Counted from the first letter of the stretch, positions 44,660 to 53,441 are shown. The stretch: DNA of 64,000 bases from Microcella flavibacter (GCF_012530535.1 NZ_CP051299.1:62001-126000), one strand, 5' to 3'. Made by a program: numbers and translations. Notes: generated from the letters alone by a model not told the origin.

Positions 44660-44693
44660 CGAGGGGGACAGGCCGGAAGGTCTGTCCCCCTCG
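44660..44693 (+). terminator. Hairpin terminator after aceB
   Basis: CGAGGGGGACAG (44660-44671) pairs perfectly with CTGTCCCCCTCG (44682-44693) around a 10-nt loop, 7 nt after the stop. Confidence 0.85.
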
Positions 44694-44750
44694 CGCTGTG
44701 CGCCTTGGCGCGGGTGGTGCGATGCCGCGCCGAGCCGCCCGGGGCGTCAT

Positions 44751-44798
44751 CGAGTTGCGCGTTCTCGCCGAGTTGCGCCTCCCGAACACGCAACTCGG
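44751..44798. repeat. Palindromic element, family C, copy 3
   Basis: CGAGTTGCG (44751-44759) and a second copy CCGAGTTGCG (44768-44777) can each pair with CGCAACTCGG (44789-44798). It is shorter than copies 1 and 2 but uses the same arms. Confidence 0.75.
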
Positions 44799-44842
44799 CC
44801 CCGACCCCCTCTCGGCACCTTGACGGGCTCGATTCGCCGACC

Positions 44843-44848
44843 TACCGT
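44843..44848 (+). promoter_or_regulatory. -10 box TACCGT for a leaderless membrane-protein mRNA
   Basis: TACCGT lies 6 nt before ATG 44855 and supports that start. Confidence 0.5.
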
Positions 44849-44854
44849 TGGAAC

Positions 44855-45229
44855 ATGAGCATGGCTACGGTCGAGCAGCCGTCCACCCGCCGGGTCGGGC
44901 ACCTCCTCGTCGACGTCGCCCTGCTCGGACTGGCGGCAGCACTCATCGCGATCGTGCTGAGTGTGCCGGGACCCGAGATCTGCCCGGCGGCGATGCCGCC
45001 ATCGCCCGAGTGCGACCTGGCTGCGCGCGATCGCACTGCAGCGCTCACGGTCACCGTGATCGGCCTCCTCTCGCTGTTCGGGTGGATCGTCAACCACACG
45101 ATGCGCGGCGCGCGGCGCCCCGTCGCCCTCGTGGCGCTGGTCGTGGCGATCGCGGTCGCCGGGTTGGTGGGCGCGGACGCTCTGCAGACCGACCTCCGCG
45201 TCATCGATCCAGGAACCTCGCTCGGCTGA
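44855..45229 (+). CDS. Small membrane protein, function unknown
   Basis: 124 residues with three membrane helices (VDVALLGLAAALIAIVLSV, ALTVTVIGLLSLFGWIV, VALVALVVAIAVAGLVGA). Two cysteines (EICPAAM, PECDLA) lie in the first loop, probably outside the cell. No family recognised. Confidence 0.6.
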   Translation: MSMATVEQPSTRRVGHLLVDVALLGLAAALIAIVLSVPGPEICPAAMPPSPECDLAARDRTAALTVTVIGLLSLFGWIVNHTMRGARRPVALVALVVAIAVAGLVGADALQTDLRVIDPGTSLG

Positions 45230-45235
45230 TCCCTT

Positions 45236-45270
45236 CAGGTCGCAGGTCGCAGGTCGCAGGACGCAGGACG
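45236..45270. repeat. 7-bp tandem array (CAGGTCG x3, CAGGACG x2)
   Basis: Five head-to-tail 7-mers start 7 nt after the membrane-protein stop. Confidence 0.9.
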
Positions 45271-45282
45271 CGGCTCGATCCT

Positions 45283-45347
45283 CGAGACGACGCAATCCGT
45301 CGAAACGACGATTCGGGAGCGTCGTCTCGACGCAAACCGTCGTCTCG
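45283..45347. repeat. Palindromic element, family D
   Basis: CGAGACGACG (45283-45292) can pair with either CGTCGTCTCG at 45320-45329 or CGTCGTCTCG at 45338-45347, so two alternative stems are possible. It lies between convergent genes. Confidence 0.75.
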
Positions 45348-45397
45348 GCGCGCCGGCGGGCTCGCGGGCCCGCCGGCGATTCGCCGCCTGCCGCCGC

Positions 45398-45835
45398 TCA
45401 GTCGTAGTGCCGGTGGATCAGCCGCGTCAGCACGATCGCACTGCGCGTGTGGTCGACGTTCGGGGCGATGCGCACGCGCTCGAGCGCGTCCTCCAGCGCC
45501 GGGATATCGCGCGAGCGCAGGTGCACGATGGCGTCGGCGTCGCCCGTGACGGTGCCGGCGTCGACGACCTCGGGCACGGCCGAGAGGATGCGCCGCAGCT
45601 CGTCGGGCGCGACGGTGCCGCGGCAGAACAGCTCGACGTACGCCTCGACCGCCATGCCGTCGACCGCCGGGTCGACCTGCACCGTGAAGGCGCGGATGGT
45701 GCCGTCGGCGACGAGCTTGTCGACGCGGCGCTTGACGGCCGAGGCCGACAGGCCGACGACGTCGCCGATGTCGCCGTACCCGGTGCGCGCGTTCTGGCGC
45801 AGCTGGTCGATGATGCGGTAGTCGATGGCGTCCAT
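45398..45835 (-). CDS. Lrp/AsnC-family regulator
   Basis: 145 residues. DAIDYRIIDQLRQNARTGYGDIGDVVGLSASAVKRRVDKLVADGTI is the Lrp HTH; a RAM effector domain follows (VEAYVELFCRG ... VVDAGTVTGDADAIVHLRSRD). Divergent from the dimethylargininase-like/rocD operon, which it likely controls, probably in response to arginine or ornithine. A -10-like TAGCCT lies 6 nt before its ATG. Confidence 0.93.
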   Translation of the reverse strand: MDAIDYRIIDQLRQNARTGYGDIGDVVGLSASAVKRRVDKLVADGTIRAFTVQVDPAVDGMAVEAYVELFCRGTVAPDELRRILSAVPEVVDAGTVTGDADAIVHLRSRDIPALEDALERVRIAPNVDHTRSAIVLTRLIHRHYD

Positions 45836-45841
45836 GGCGGG

Positions 45842-45847
45842 AGGCTA
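45842..45847 (-). promoter_or_regulatory. -10 box TAGCCT for leaderless Lrp mRNA
   Basis: On the minus strand TAGCCT is followed by 6 nt and the ATG at 45835. Confidence 0.5.
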
Positions 45848-45883
45848 TGGCACTTTTCGAGCGTGAGCGAGCATCCCGACGCG

Positions 45884-45927
45884 GAATCGATGCGCGTCAC
45901 GGCCGACACCGCCGAATGGATGCGTGT
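45884..45927. promoter_or_regulatory. Two 14-bp direct repeats 30 bp apart, candidate Lrp sites
   Basis: GAATCGATGCGCGT (45884-45897) and GAATGGATGCGTGT (45914-45927) match at 12 of 14 positions with a 30-bp offset, about three helical turns, between the Lrp gene and its likely target. Confidence 0.55.
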
Positions 45928-45939
45928 GAGACTGGGGGC

Positions 45940-46815
45940 GTGACCTCCACCAGCACGACCGCCGAGACCGAGATCCGCCCCGACGCGAGCGAGCGCACGC
46001 CCACGAAGCGCACCGTGCTCATGTGCCGCCCCGACCACTTCACGGTGAGCTACCGCATCAACCCGTGGATGCATCCCGAGAACCCGACCGACACGAGCCT
46101 CGCCGTGCAGCAGTGGCAGCGCCTCTACGACGTGTACGTCGACCTCGGCTTCACCGTCGAGCTCATCGACCCCATCGCCGGCCTGCCCGACATGGTCTAC
46201 GCGGCCAACGGCGGCTTCACCCTCGACGGCATCGCCTACGGCGCGAAGTTCACCTTTCCCGAGCGCCAGCCCGAGGGCCCCGCGTACATGGACTGGTTCG
46301 GTGCGAACGGGTTCCGCGTCGCCGACCCGGTCGAGACGAACGAGGGCGAGGGCGACTTCCTGCTCGTCGGCGACGTCATCCTCGCCGGCACGGGGTTCCG
46401 CAGCGACTCGGGCAGCCACCGCGAGCTCACCGAGGTCTTCGGGCGCGAGGTGCTCACCCTGACCCTCATCAACCCGTCCTTCTACCACCTCGACACCGCG
46501 ATCGCCGTGCTCGACCCCGAGCCCGACGCGCACGGCCGGCAGAACATCGCCTACCTCGAGAGCGCCTTCGACGAGGCCTCGCTGACGATCCTGCGCGAGC
46601 GCTTCCCCGACGCGATCCTCGCCACCGAGGAGGACGCCGCCGTGCTCGGCCTCAACTCCTACAGCGACGGCTGCAACATCGTCATCGCCTCCCGTGCGAA
46701 GGACTTCGAGCGCCAGCTGCGCGAGCGCGGCTACAACCCCATCGGCGTCGACCTCAGCGAGCTGCTGCTCGGCGGCGGCGGCGTGAAGTGCTGCACCCTG
46801 GAGCTGCGCCGATGA
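45940..46815 (+). CDS. Dimethylargininase-like amidinotransferase-family hydrolase
   Basis: 291 residues from GTG 45940 (GAGACT lies 6 nt before it). VLMCRPDHFTVSYRINPWM, DMVYAANGGFTLDG and the C-terminal catalytic cysteine in GGGGVKCCTLELRR (Cys284 or Cys285) place it in the arginine-deiminase/dimethylargininase fold. Coupling to ornithine aminotransferase (ATGA overlap) suggests that an arginine-derived substrate feeds ornithine or a related compound; the true substrate is not fixed by sequence. Confidence 0.87.
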   Translation: MTSTSTTAETEIRPDASERTPTKRTVLMCRPDHFTVSYRINPWMHPENPTDTSLAVQQWQRLYDVYVDLGFTVELIDPIAGLPDMVYAANGGFTLDGIAYGAKFTFPERQPEGPAYMDWFGANGFRVADPVETNEGEGDFLLVGDVILAGTGFRSDSGSHRELTEVFGREVLTLTLINPSFYHLDTAIAVLDPEPDAHGRQNIAYLESAFDEASLTILRERFPDAILATEEDAAVLGLNSYSDGCNIVIASRAKDFERQLRERGYNPIGVDLSELLLGGGGVKCCTLELRR

Positions 46816-48095
46816 CCGATGCGCATGCCGACCTGATGGCCGCGATGGATGCCGCTGCCGGGGCCGCGGGCATCCACACCGATGACGCGGCGCGGGCCGC
46901 CATCGCGCTCGAGGATCGTCGTCTCGCCCACAACTACCACCCTCTGCCCGTGGTGGTGGAGCGCGCCGAGGGCGCCTGGGTCACCGACGTCGCCGGGCGC
47001 CGGTACCTCGACTGCCTGGCCGCGTACTCGGCGGTCAACTTCGGCCACGGGCATCCCGCCCTCGTCGCGGCGGCGCGCGACCAGCTCGACAAGGTGACGC
47101 TCACGAGCCGCGCCTTCCACAACGACCGGCTCGGCCAGTTCGCCGACGCCCTCGCCCGCCTCGCCGGGGTCGACATGGTGCTGCCGATGAACACGGGCGC
47201 CGAGGCGGTCGAGACGGCGATCAAGGTCGCGCGGGCCTGGGGCTACCGGGTGAAGGGCGTGCCCGAGGGGCAGGCCGAGATCATCGTCATGAGCGACAAC
47301 TTCCACGGCCGCACGATCTCGATCGTGAGCTTCAGCGACGACGAGCACTCGCGCGCCGGTTTCGGGCCGTTCACGCCCGGGTTCCGGATGGTGCCGTACG
47401 GCGACGCCGCGGCGGTCGAGGCCGCGATCACGCCGAACACGGTCGCGGTGCTGCTCGAGCCCATCCAGGGCGAGGCGGGCATCATCGTGCCGCCGGCGGA
47501 GTTCCTGCCCGCGGTGCGCCGGATCACCGCCGAGCAGAACGTGCTCATGATCGCCGACGAGATCCAGTCGGGGCTCGGTCGCACCGGCGCGACCTTCCAG
47601 TGCGACAACGTCGGCGTCATCCCCGACCTCTACATCCTCGGCAAGGCGCTCGGCGGCGGCATCGTGCCGGTGAGCGCGGTCATCGGGCGCGGCGACGTCA
47701 TCGGCGTCATCCGCCCCGGCGAGCACGGCTCGACCTTCGGCGGCAACCCGCTCGCCGCCGCCGTCGGCCACGCCGTCGTCGCGCTGCTCGAGACGGGCGA
47801 GATGCAGGAGCGCTCGCGCGTGCTCGGCGAGCACCTGCACGCGCGCCTCGAGGCGCTCGTCGGCCGCGGGGTGCTCGCCGTGCGCGGGCTCGGGCTGTGG
47901 GCCGGCATCGACATCGACCCGGCGCTCGGCACGGGCCGGCAGGTGTGCGAGGCCCTGGCCCTGCGCGGGGTGCTCGCGAAGGACACGCACGGGTCGACGA
48001 TCCGACTGGCCCCGCCCCTCGTCGTGGAGCGCGACGATCTCGACTTCGGGCTCGACCAGCTCGAGGCCGTGCTGGAGGAGATGCGCGCGGGCTGA
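46812..48095 (+). CDS. rocD: Ornithine aminotransferase
   Basis: 427 residues from ATG 46812. A class III PLP aminotransferase: LPMNTGAEAVETAIKVARAWGY, LLEPIQGEAGIIVP, IADEIQSGLGRTG and the PLP lysine in LGKALGGGIVPVSA. It turns ornithine into glutamate semialdehyde, which PutA could oxidise. Confidence 0.94.
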   Translation: MTDAHADLMAAMDAAAGAAGIHTDDAARAAIALEDRRLAHNYHPLPVVVERAEGAWVTDVAGRRYLDCLAAYSAVNFGHGHPALVAAARDQLDKVTLTSRAFHNDRLGQFADALARLAGVDMVLPMNTGAEAVETAIKVARAWGYRVKGVPEGQAEIIVMSDNFHGRTISIVSFSDDEHSRAGFGPFTPGFRMVPYGDAAAVEAAITPNTVAVLLEPIQGEAGIIVPPAEFLPAVRRITAEQNVLMIADEIQSGLGRTGATFQCDNVGVIPDLYILGKALGGGIVPVSAVIGRGDVIGVIRPGEHGSTFGGNPLAAAVGHAVVALLETGEMQERSRVLGEHLHARLEALVGRGVLAVRGLGLWAGIDIDPALGTGRQVCEALALRGVLAKDTHGSTIRLAPPLVVERDDLDFGLDQLEAVLEEMRAG

Positions 48096-48177
48096 GCCGC
48101 GCATCCCGCCCCGCAGCAAGGCCGCCGATACCGGGAGAACGCCGGGAGACGCGGACGAGAATTGGCACACAAGTGCA

Positions 48178-48195
48178 GGTAAGGCTAGCCTTACC
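48178..48195 (+). promoter_or_regulatory. Perfect palindromic iron box
   Basis: GGTAAGGCTAGCCTTACC is an 18-bp perfect palindrome of the DtxR/IdeR type, 58 nt before the start of the ferric-iron binding protein gene. Confidence 0.8.
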
Positions 48196-48253
48196 CCGGC
48201 GCACTCGTCGCCCGCCCTCCCCCGTCCCTCGACTCCGCTGGAGCCATTCCGTC

Positions 48254-49303
48254 ATGCGCACTTCCCGCCCGCTCTCCCTCATCGCCCTCGGCGCCGCCTC
48301 CGCCCTCGTGCTCGGCGGCTGCGCCGGCGGCGAGACGACCCCGGCCGCGCCGGTCGACCCCGCCGACGACGCCGGCTCGTTCACCCTGTACTCGGGCCGC
48401 GACGAGGCGCTCGTGCAGCCGCTCATCGACCAGTTCACCGACGAGACCGGCATCGAGGTCGAGGTGCGCTACGGCAACACCGCCGAGCTCGGCGCGCTGC
48501 TGCTCGAGGAGGGCGAGGCGACCCCCGCCGACGTGTTCCTCTCGCAGGATGCGGGCGCCCTCGGCGCCCTCGCCAACGCCGACCTCTTCGAGACGCTGCC
48601 CGATGACATCGCCGGAGCGGTCGACGCCGGCTTCACCTCCACCGACGGCAGCTGGGTCGGCGTCACCGGCCGCGCCCGCGTCGTCGTTTTCGACGGCGAG
48701 AAGTACACCGAGGACCAGCTGCCCGACGACATCGACGACTACACGGAGGAGGAGTGGCGCGGCCTCGTGGGCGTCGCGCCGACCAACGCCAGCTTCCAGT
48801 CGTTCGTCACCGCGTACCGCGTGCTCGAGGGCGAGGACGACGCCGAGGAGTTCCTCACCGAGCTCACCGCCAACGACCCGCAGATCTTCGACGGCAACGG
48901 CGCGATCCTCACCGCCGTCGACGAGGGCGTGCTCGATGCCGGTCTCATCAACCACTACTACTGGTACCAGCAGGCCGGCGAGGTCGGGGCCGAGAACATG
49001 CGCGCCCAGCTGAAGTTCCTCGAGGCCGGCGATCCGGGCTCGATCGTCAACGTCACCGGTGCGGGCCTGCTCAGCGGCGCCGCCGAGAACGCCGACGCGC
49101 TCGCCTTCATCGAGTACCTCGTCTCGGAGGCCGGCCAGACGTACTTCGTCGAGGAGACCTACGAGTACCCGCTGGTGGCCGGCATCGACGCCCCCGAGGG
49201 CCTGCCGAGCCTCGAGAGCCTCGTCAACCCCGAGCTCGACCTCAGCGACCTCGACACCCTGAGCGACACGCAGGATCTCCTCGCCCGCGTCGGCCTCATC
49301 TAG
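48254..49303 (+). CDS. Ferric-iron ABC transporter substrate-binding lipoprotein (FutA/FbpA-like)
   Basis: 349 residues. The signal peptide ends in LVLGGC (lipobox). FTLYSGRDEALVQPLIDQFTDETGIEVEVRYGNTAELGALLLEEG is the iron-binding SBP pattern, and the tyrosine cluster NHYYWYQQ matches the metal-binding tyrosines of FbpA/FutA proteins. Under an iron box. Forms a system with the next two genes. Confidence 0.92.
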   Translation: MRTSRPLSLIALGAASALVLGGCAGGETTPAAPVDPADDAGSFTLYSGRDEALVQPLIDQFTDETGIEVEVRYGNTAELGALLLEEGEATPADVFLSQDAGALGALANADLFETLPDDIAGAVDAGFTSTDGSWVGVTGRARVVVFDGEKYTEDQLPDDIDDYTEEEWRGLVGVAPTNASFQSFVTAYRVLEGEDDAEEFLTELTANDPQIFDGNGAILTAVDEGVLDAGLINHYYWYQQAGEVGAENMRAQLKFLEAGDPGSIVNVTGAGLLSGAAENADALAFIEYLVSEAGQTYFVEETYEYPLVAGIDAPEGLPSLESLVNPELDLSDLDTLSDTQDLLARVGLI

Positions 49304-49378
49304 TCACCACGCTCCGATCGGGAGCGGGCGGGCCCCGCGGCCCTGCCCGCTCCCACCTCGCAGTGATCGAATAGACGC

Positions 49379-51058
49379 ATGACGCTCGCGCCCGATGCCG
49401 CGGCGGCCCGCAGGGGCCCCGCGGTATCGGCGCGCCCGGCGGGCGGCGCGGGCAGGGGTTCTCGGGGCGGCCGGGGCTCGGCGGGCGACCCGACGGGATC
49501 CGGCTTCAGAACCGGCGGGCGAGGGGTGGATGCCCGGCGCGGGCCCCGCCGCCCCCCTCTCGCTCTGCTCATCGCCGCCGCCCTCGCCGCGGCTGCCGCG
49601 AGCATCCCCCTCGTCTACCTGCTCGTGCGCTCGCTCGAGGCCGGGCTGCCGCGCATCGTCGAGACCCTCGGTCGCGGCCGCGTGCTGGAGTACGCCGCGA
49701 ACTCGCTCGGCCTCGCCGTCGCGACCACCCTCACCGCGCTCGTGCTGGGCACCGCGGTGGCGGTCGTGCTCACGCGGGTGCGCGTGCCGTTCCCGCGGCT
49801 GTGGCTGCTGGTGTCGTCGCTGCCGCTCGCCGTGCCCTCGTTCATCGCGGGCTACGGCTGGCTCGTCTCGGTGCCGGGCATCCAGGGCTTCCTGCCCAGC
49901 TGGCTGCTGCTCTCGGCCGTGACGGTGCCGTACGTGACGCTGCCGGTGGCCGCCGCCCTGCGCGGAGCATCCGGCGATCTGGAGGGCGTCGCCCGCACGC
50001 TGGGGCGACCGCCGCTGCGCGCCTTCCTGGTCGCGACCTGGCCGCAGGTGCGCCCGGCCGCGATCGCGGGCGCGCTGCTCGTGGCGCTGTACTCGCTCAG
50101 CGACTTCGGGCTCGTGGCGCTCATGCGGTTCCCGACGCTGACCTGGGGCATCAACGCCGCCTACTCGGCGAGCTTCGACCGCGCGCAGGCCGCGATCCTC
50201 GCCCTGCTGCTCGTCGTGCTCGCCCTCGCCGTCGTGGCGGGGGAGCGCTCGGCCCGCGGCCGTCTCGCCCGCCGCCCCGCCCGCGCGGTGGCGCCGCGCC
50301 CGGTGCGCCGCGGCGTGCTGCTCGCGCTGCTGCCCGTCGTCGCCGTCGCCCCGATCATCGGCGTCGCCGTGCCGCTGCTCGGCCTCGCCCAGCGGCTGGT
50401 GCAGGCCGAGACCTTGCGCTCGATCGACGGCCCGCGCCTGCTCGCCGCCGTCGCCGCGACCCTCGGCGTCGCGCTCGCCGCCGCCCTGCTCGCCGTGCTG
50501 CTCGCCCTGCCCATCGCGGCGCTCGCCGCGCGCTACCGCGGCCGCCTCGTCAGCGCGATCGAGTCGGTCGGCTACCTCGGCCATGCCCTGCCCGGCATCG
50601 TCGTCGGGCTCTCGCTCGTGTTCTTCTCGCTCGCCGTCGTGCCCGCGCTCTACCAGACCACCGCCGTGCTCGTCTTCGCCTACGCCGTGCTGTTCATGCC
50701 GAAGGCGATCGGCACGGTGCGCGCCGGCCTCGGCGACGTGCCCGCCTCGCTCGTCTCCGTCGCCCGCACGCTCGGCGACAGCCCGCTGCGGGCGTGGATG
50801 CGCGTGACCGTGCCGCTCGCCCTGCCGAGCGTCGGCGTCGGCGCCCTGCTGGTGGCCATCGCCACCATGAAAGAATTGCCCGCGACGCTGCTGCTGCGTC
50901 CCACCGGCGTCGAGACCCTCGCCACCGAGCTGTGGAACCGCACCGTGGCGTTCGAGTTCGGAGCGGCCGCGCCCTACGCCGCCGTGCTCGTGCTCGTGGC
51001 CGCCGTTCCCGCGATGGTGCTCTCGGGCATCCGCAGCACTGCCAAGGAGGAGTTGTGA
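49379..51058 (+). CDS. Ferric-iron ABC transporter permease (fused two-domain, FbpB-like)
   Basis: 559 residues with about 12 membrane helices and two permease cytoplasmic loops: GDLEGVARTLGRPPLRAFLVATWPQVRPA in the first half and ASLVSVARTLGDSPLRAWMRVTVPLALPS in the second. The first 55 residues are a Gly/Arg-rich extension. Overlaps the ATPase gene by GTGA. Confidence 0.93.
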   Translation: MTLAPDAAAARRGPAVSARPAGGAGRGSRGGRGSAGDPTGSGFRTGGRGVDARRGPRRPPLALLIAAALAAAAASIPLVYLLVRSLEAGLPRIVETLGRGRVLEYAANSLGLAVATTLTALVLGTAVAVVLTRVRVPFPRLWLLVSSLPLAVPSFIAGYGWLVSVPGIQGFLPSWLLLSAVTVPYVTLPVAAALRGASGDLEGVARTLGRPPLRAFLVATWPQVRPAAIAGALLVALYSLSDFGLVALMRFPTLTWGINAAYSASFDRAQAAILALLLVVLALAVVAGERSARGRLARRPARAVAPRPVRRGVLLALLPVVAVAPIIGVAVPLLGLAQRLVQAETLRSIDGPRLLAAVAATLGVALAAALLAVLLALPIAALAARYRGRLVSAIESVGYLGHALPGIVVGLSLVFFSLAVVPALYQTTAVLVFAYAVLFMPKAIGTVRAGLGDVPASLVSVARTLGDSPLRAWMRVTVPLALPSVGVGALLVAIATMKELPATLLLRPTGVETLATELWNRTVAFEFGAAAPYAAVLVLVAAVPAMVLSGIRSTAKEEL

Positions 51059-52107
51059 GCGACGTCGTCGTGCAGGCCGCGAGCGTGACCCACGGGTCGA
51101 CGCTCGCCGTCGACGACGTCACGCTCACCATCGGTAGCGGCGAGCTCGTCGCCGTGCTCGGCCCCTCCGGCTGCGGCAAGACCTCGCTGCTGCTCGCCCT
51201 CGCCGGCCTGCTGCCACTGCGCTCGGGCACCATCGCCGTCGGCGCTCGCGAGCTCTCGAGCGGCAGCCGCACGACGCCGCCCGAGAAGCGCAGCGTCGGC
51301 TGGGTGCCGCAGGAGGCCTCGCTGTTCCCGCACCTCACGGTGGGCGAGAACATCGGCTTCGCGCTGCCGCGCGGCCGCGGCCGGGCATCCCGCATCGCCG
51401 AACTGGCCGAGCTCGTCGGCCTCGGCGCCCTCACGGGCCGCGCGCCCAACCAGCTCTCGGGAGGGCAGGCGCAGCGCGTCGCCCTCGCGCGCGCCCTCGC
51501 CTCGAAGCCCGACGTGCTGCTGCTCGACGAGCCCTTCGCCGCGCTCGACACCCAGCTGCGCACCGCCCTGCGGCGCGAGGTCGCCGAGCTGCTGCGCGCC
51601 GCCGGAACCACCTCGGTGCTCGTCACGCACGACCAGGAGGAGGCGCTCACGCTCGCCGACCGCGTCGCCGTGATGCGGGATGGCCGGCTCGAGCAGTACG
51701 GAACACCCGAGCAGATCTACCAGCAGCCCGCGAACGACTGGGTGGCCGGCTTCGTCGGCGACGTCGTCGAGGTCGAGGGCCGCTGGCGCCACGGCCGCGT
51801 CTCGTGCACCTTCGGCAATGTGGAGGCGACGGCGATGGGCTTCGCGCCCGCCGACGGCGACGCCGTGCGGCTCATGCTGCGCCCCGAGTGGATCGTGCCG
51901 CGCCCCGACCTGCTCGCGACGGCCGCGGCCGGCGCCGATGCCCGGGTGGCGAGCATCTCGTACGCCGGGCACGACGCCATGCTGACGTGCGACCTGACGG
52001 CCGGCTCGACCGTGCGCATGCGCATGGCCGCGGTCGACCTGCCCGAGGTGGGCGAGACGCTGCGGCTCGCGGTGCAGCGGCCGGGGCTGGCGTTCCCCGC
52101 CGCCTAG
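51055..52107 (+). CDS. Ferric-iron ABC transporter ATP-binding protein (FbpC-like)
   Basis: 350 residues from GTG 51055. Walker A GPSGCGKTS, signature LSGGQAQR, Walker B LLLDEPFAALD, switch His in VTHDQEEAL, and a C-terminal TOBE-like domain. Powers the fused permease. Confidence 0.93.
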   Translation: MSDVVVQAASVTHGSTLAVDDVTLTIGSGELVAVLGPSGCGKTSLLLALAGLLPLRSGTIAVGARELSSGSRTTPPEKRSVGWVPQEASLFPHLTVGENIGFALPRGRGRASRIAELAELVGLGALTGRAPNQLSGGQAQRVALARALASKPDVLLLDEPFAALDTQLRTALRREVAELLRAAGTTSVLVTHDQEEALTLADRVAVMRDGRLEQYGTPEQIYQQPANDWVAGFVGDVVEVEGRWRHGRVSCTFGNVEATAMGFAPADGDAVRLMLRPEWIVPRPDLLATAAAGADARVASISYAGHDAMLTCDLTAGSTVRMRMAAVDLPEVGETLRLAVQRPGLAFPAA

Positions 52108-52156
52108 CGGAACGGGGGTCGCGGTCGCTCCCGGGCGACGGCGGGATGCCCCGCTC

Positions 52157-52162
52157 TAGGCT
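52157..52162 (+). promoter_or_regulatory. -10 box TAGGCT for leaderless kynU mRNA
   Basis: TAGGCT lies 6 nt before GTG 52169. Confidence 0.5.
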
Positions 52163-52168
52163 GGCCGC

Positions 52169-53398
52169 GTGACGACCACCGCCGTGCCCCCGACCCCCGA
52201 GCACCTCGACCCGGCGCCGCGCGACGCGGCCGACCCGCTCGCCGTGCACCGCGGGAGATTCCTCTCGGGCGAGGGGCTCGTCGCCTACCTCGACGGCAAC
52301 TCGCTCGGGCGCCCGCTCGCGCGCACGCTCGACCACTACCCCGCATTCGTGCGCGAGCAGTGGGGCGGGCGACTGATCCGCGGCTGGGACGAGGGGTGGC
52401 TCGGCCGCGCGGAGGAGCTGGGCGACCGCATCGGGGCGGCCTGCCTCGGAGCGGCATCCGGCCAGACGATCGTCGCCGACTCGACGACGGTGCTCATCTT
52501 CAAGCTGCTGCGCGCCGCGATCGCCGCGCGGCCCGGGCGCGACGAGCTGGTGATCGCGCGCGACGAGTTCCCGACCGACCGGTTCATCGTCGAGCGCCTC
52601 GCCGAGGACCACGGGCTCACCGTGCGCTGGCTCGACACCGCGCACGACGGCGGCGCGACGCCCGAGCTGCTGGCCGAGGCGGTGAGCGAGCGCACGATCG
52701 CGGCGCTGCTCGGCGGCGTCGCCTACCGCTCGGCCTGGTTCGCGCCGATGCGCGAGATCACCGCCGTCGTGCAGGCGCACGGCGCCCTCGTCATCTGGGA
52801 CTGCTCGCACGCCGTCGGCTCGGTGCCGCTCGAGCTCGACGCCTGGGGCGTCGACATGGCGGTCGGATGCTCGTACAAGTACTTGAACGGCGGCCCCGGC
52901 GCCCCGGCCTGGGCCTACGTCGCGACCCGGCACCTGCCCGAGCTGCGCAACCCCATCCCCGGCTGGCTCGGAGCGGCGCAGCCCTTCAGCATGACCGAGG
53001 GCTTCGAGCCGGCCCCGGGCATCCGCCGGCTGGTGAGCGGCACCCCGCCGATCACCGCGATGGTGCCGCTCGCCGACATGCTCGACGAGATCGAGCAGGC
53101 CGGCATGACGGGGGTGCGGGCGAAGTCGGTCGCGCTGACGGCCTACGCGATCGAGCTCGTCGACGCCCTGATCCCGGATGCCGCTCTCGCGTCCCCGCGC
53201 GACGACGAGCGCCGCGGCGGCCACCTCACGGTCGACCATCCGAACGCCGCGCGCGCGGTGCAGCGGCTCTGGGCCGAGGGCGTGATCCCCGACTTCCGGC
53301 ATCCGAGCGGGGTGCGCATTGGGCTCTCGCCGCTGAGCACCTCGTTCGCCGAGGTGGAGCGGGGCATCCGGGCGCTCGCGGCGGCGCTGGCCGACTGA
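52169..53398 (+). CDS. kynU: Kynureninase
   Basis: 409 residues from GTG 52169. A class V PLP enzyme that splits kynurenine to anthranilate and alanine. YLDGNSLGRPL near the N-terminus, WDCSHAVGSVPLELDAWGVDMAVGCSYKYLNGGPGAPAW (PLP lysine in SYKY) and IPGWLGAAQPFSM are diagnostic. No tryptophan dioxygenase or formamidase gene is in the window, so it stands alone here. Confidence 0.9.
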   Translation: MTTTAVPPTPEHLDPAPRDAADPLAVHRGRFLSGEGLVAYLDGNSLGRPLARTLDHYPAFVREQWGGRLIRGWDEGWLGRAEELGDRIGAACLGAASGQTIVADSTTVLIFKLLRAAIAARPGRDELVIARDEFPTDRFIVERLAEDHGLTVRWLDTAHDGGATPELLAEAVSERTIAALLGGVAYRSAWFAPMREITAVVQAHGALVIWDCSHAVGSVPLELDAWGVDMAVGCSYKYLNGGPGAPAWAYVATRHLPELRNPIPGWLGAAQPFSMTEGFEPAPGIRRLVSGTPPITAMVPLADMLDEIEQAGMTGVRAKSVALTAYAIELVDALIPDAALASPRDDERRGGHLTVDHPNAARAVQRLWAEGVIPDFRHPSGVRIGLSPLSTSFAEVERGIRALAAALAD

Positions 53399-53441
53399 GG
53401 TCGCTCGCCGACCGGTGAGCGATGCCCCCGCGCATGACGAA

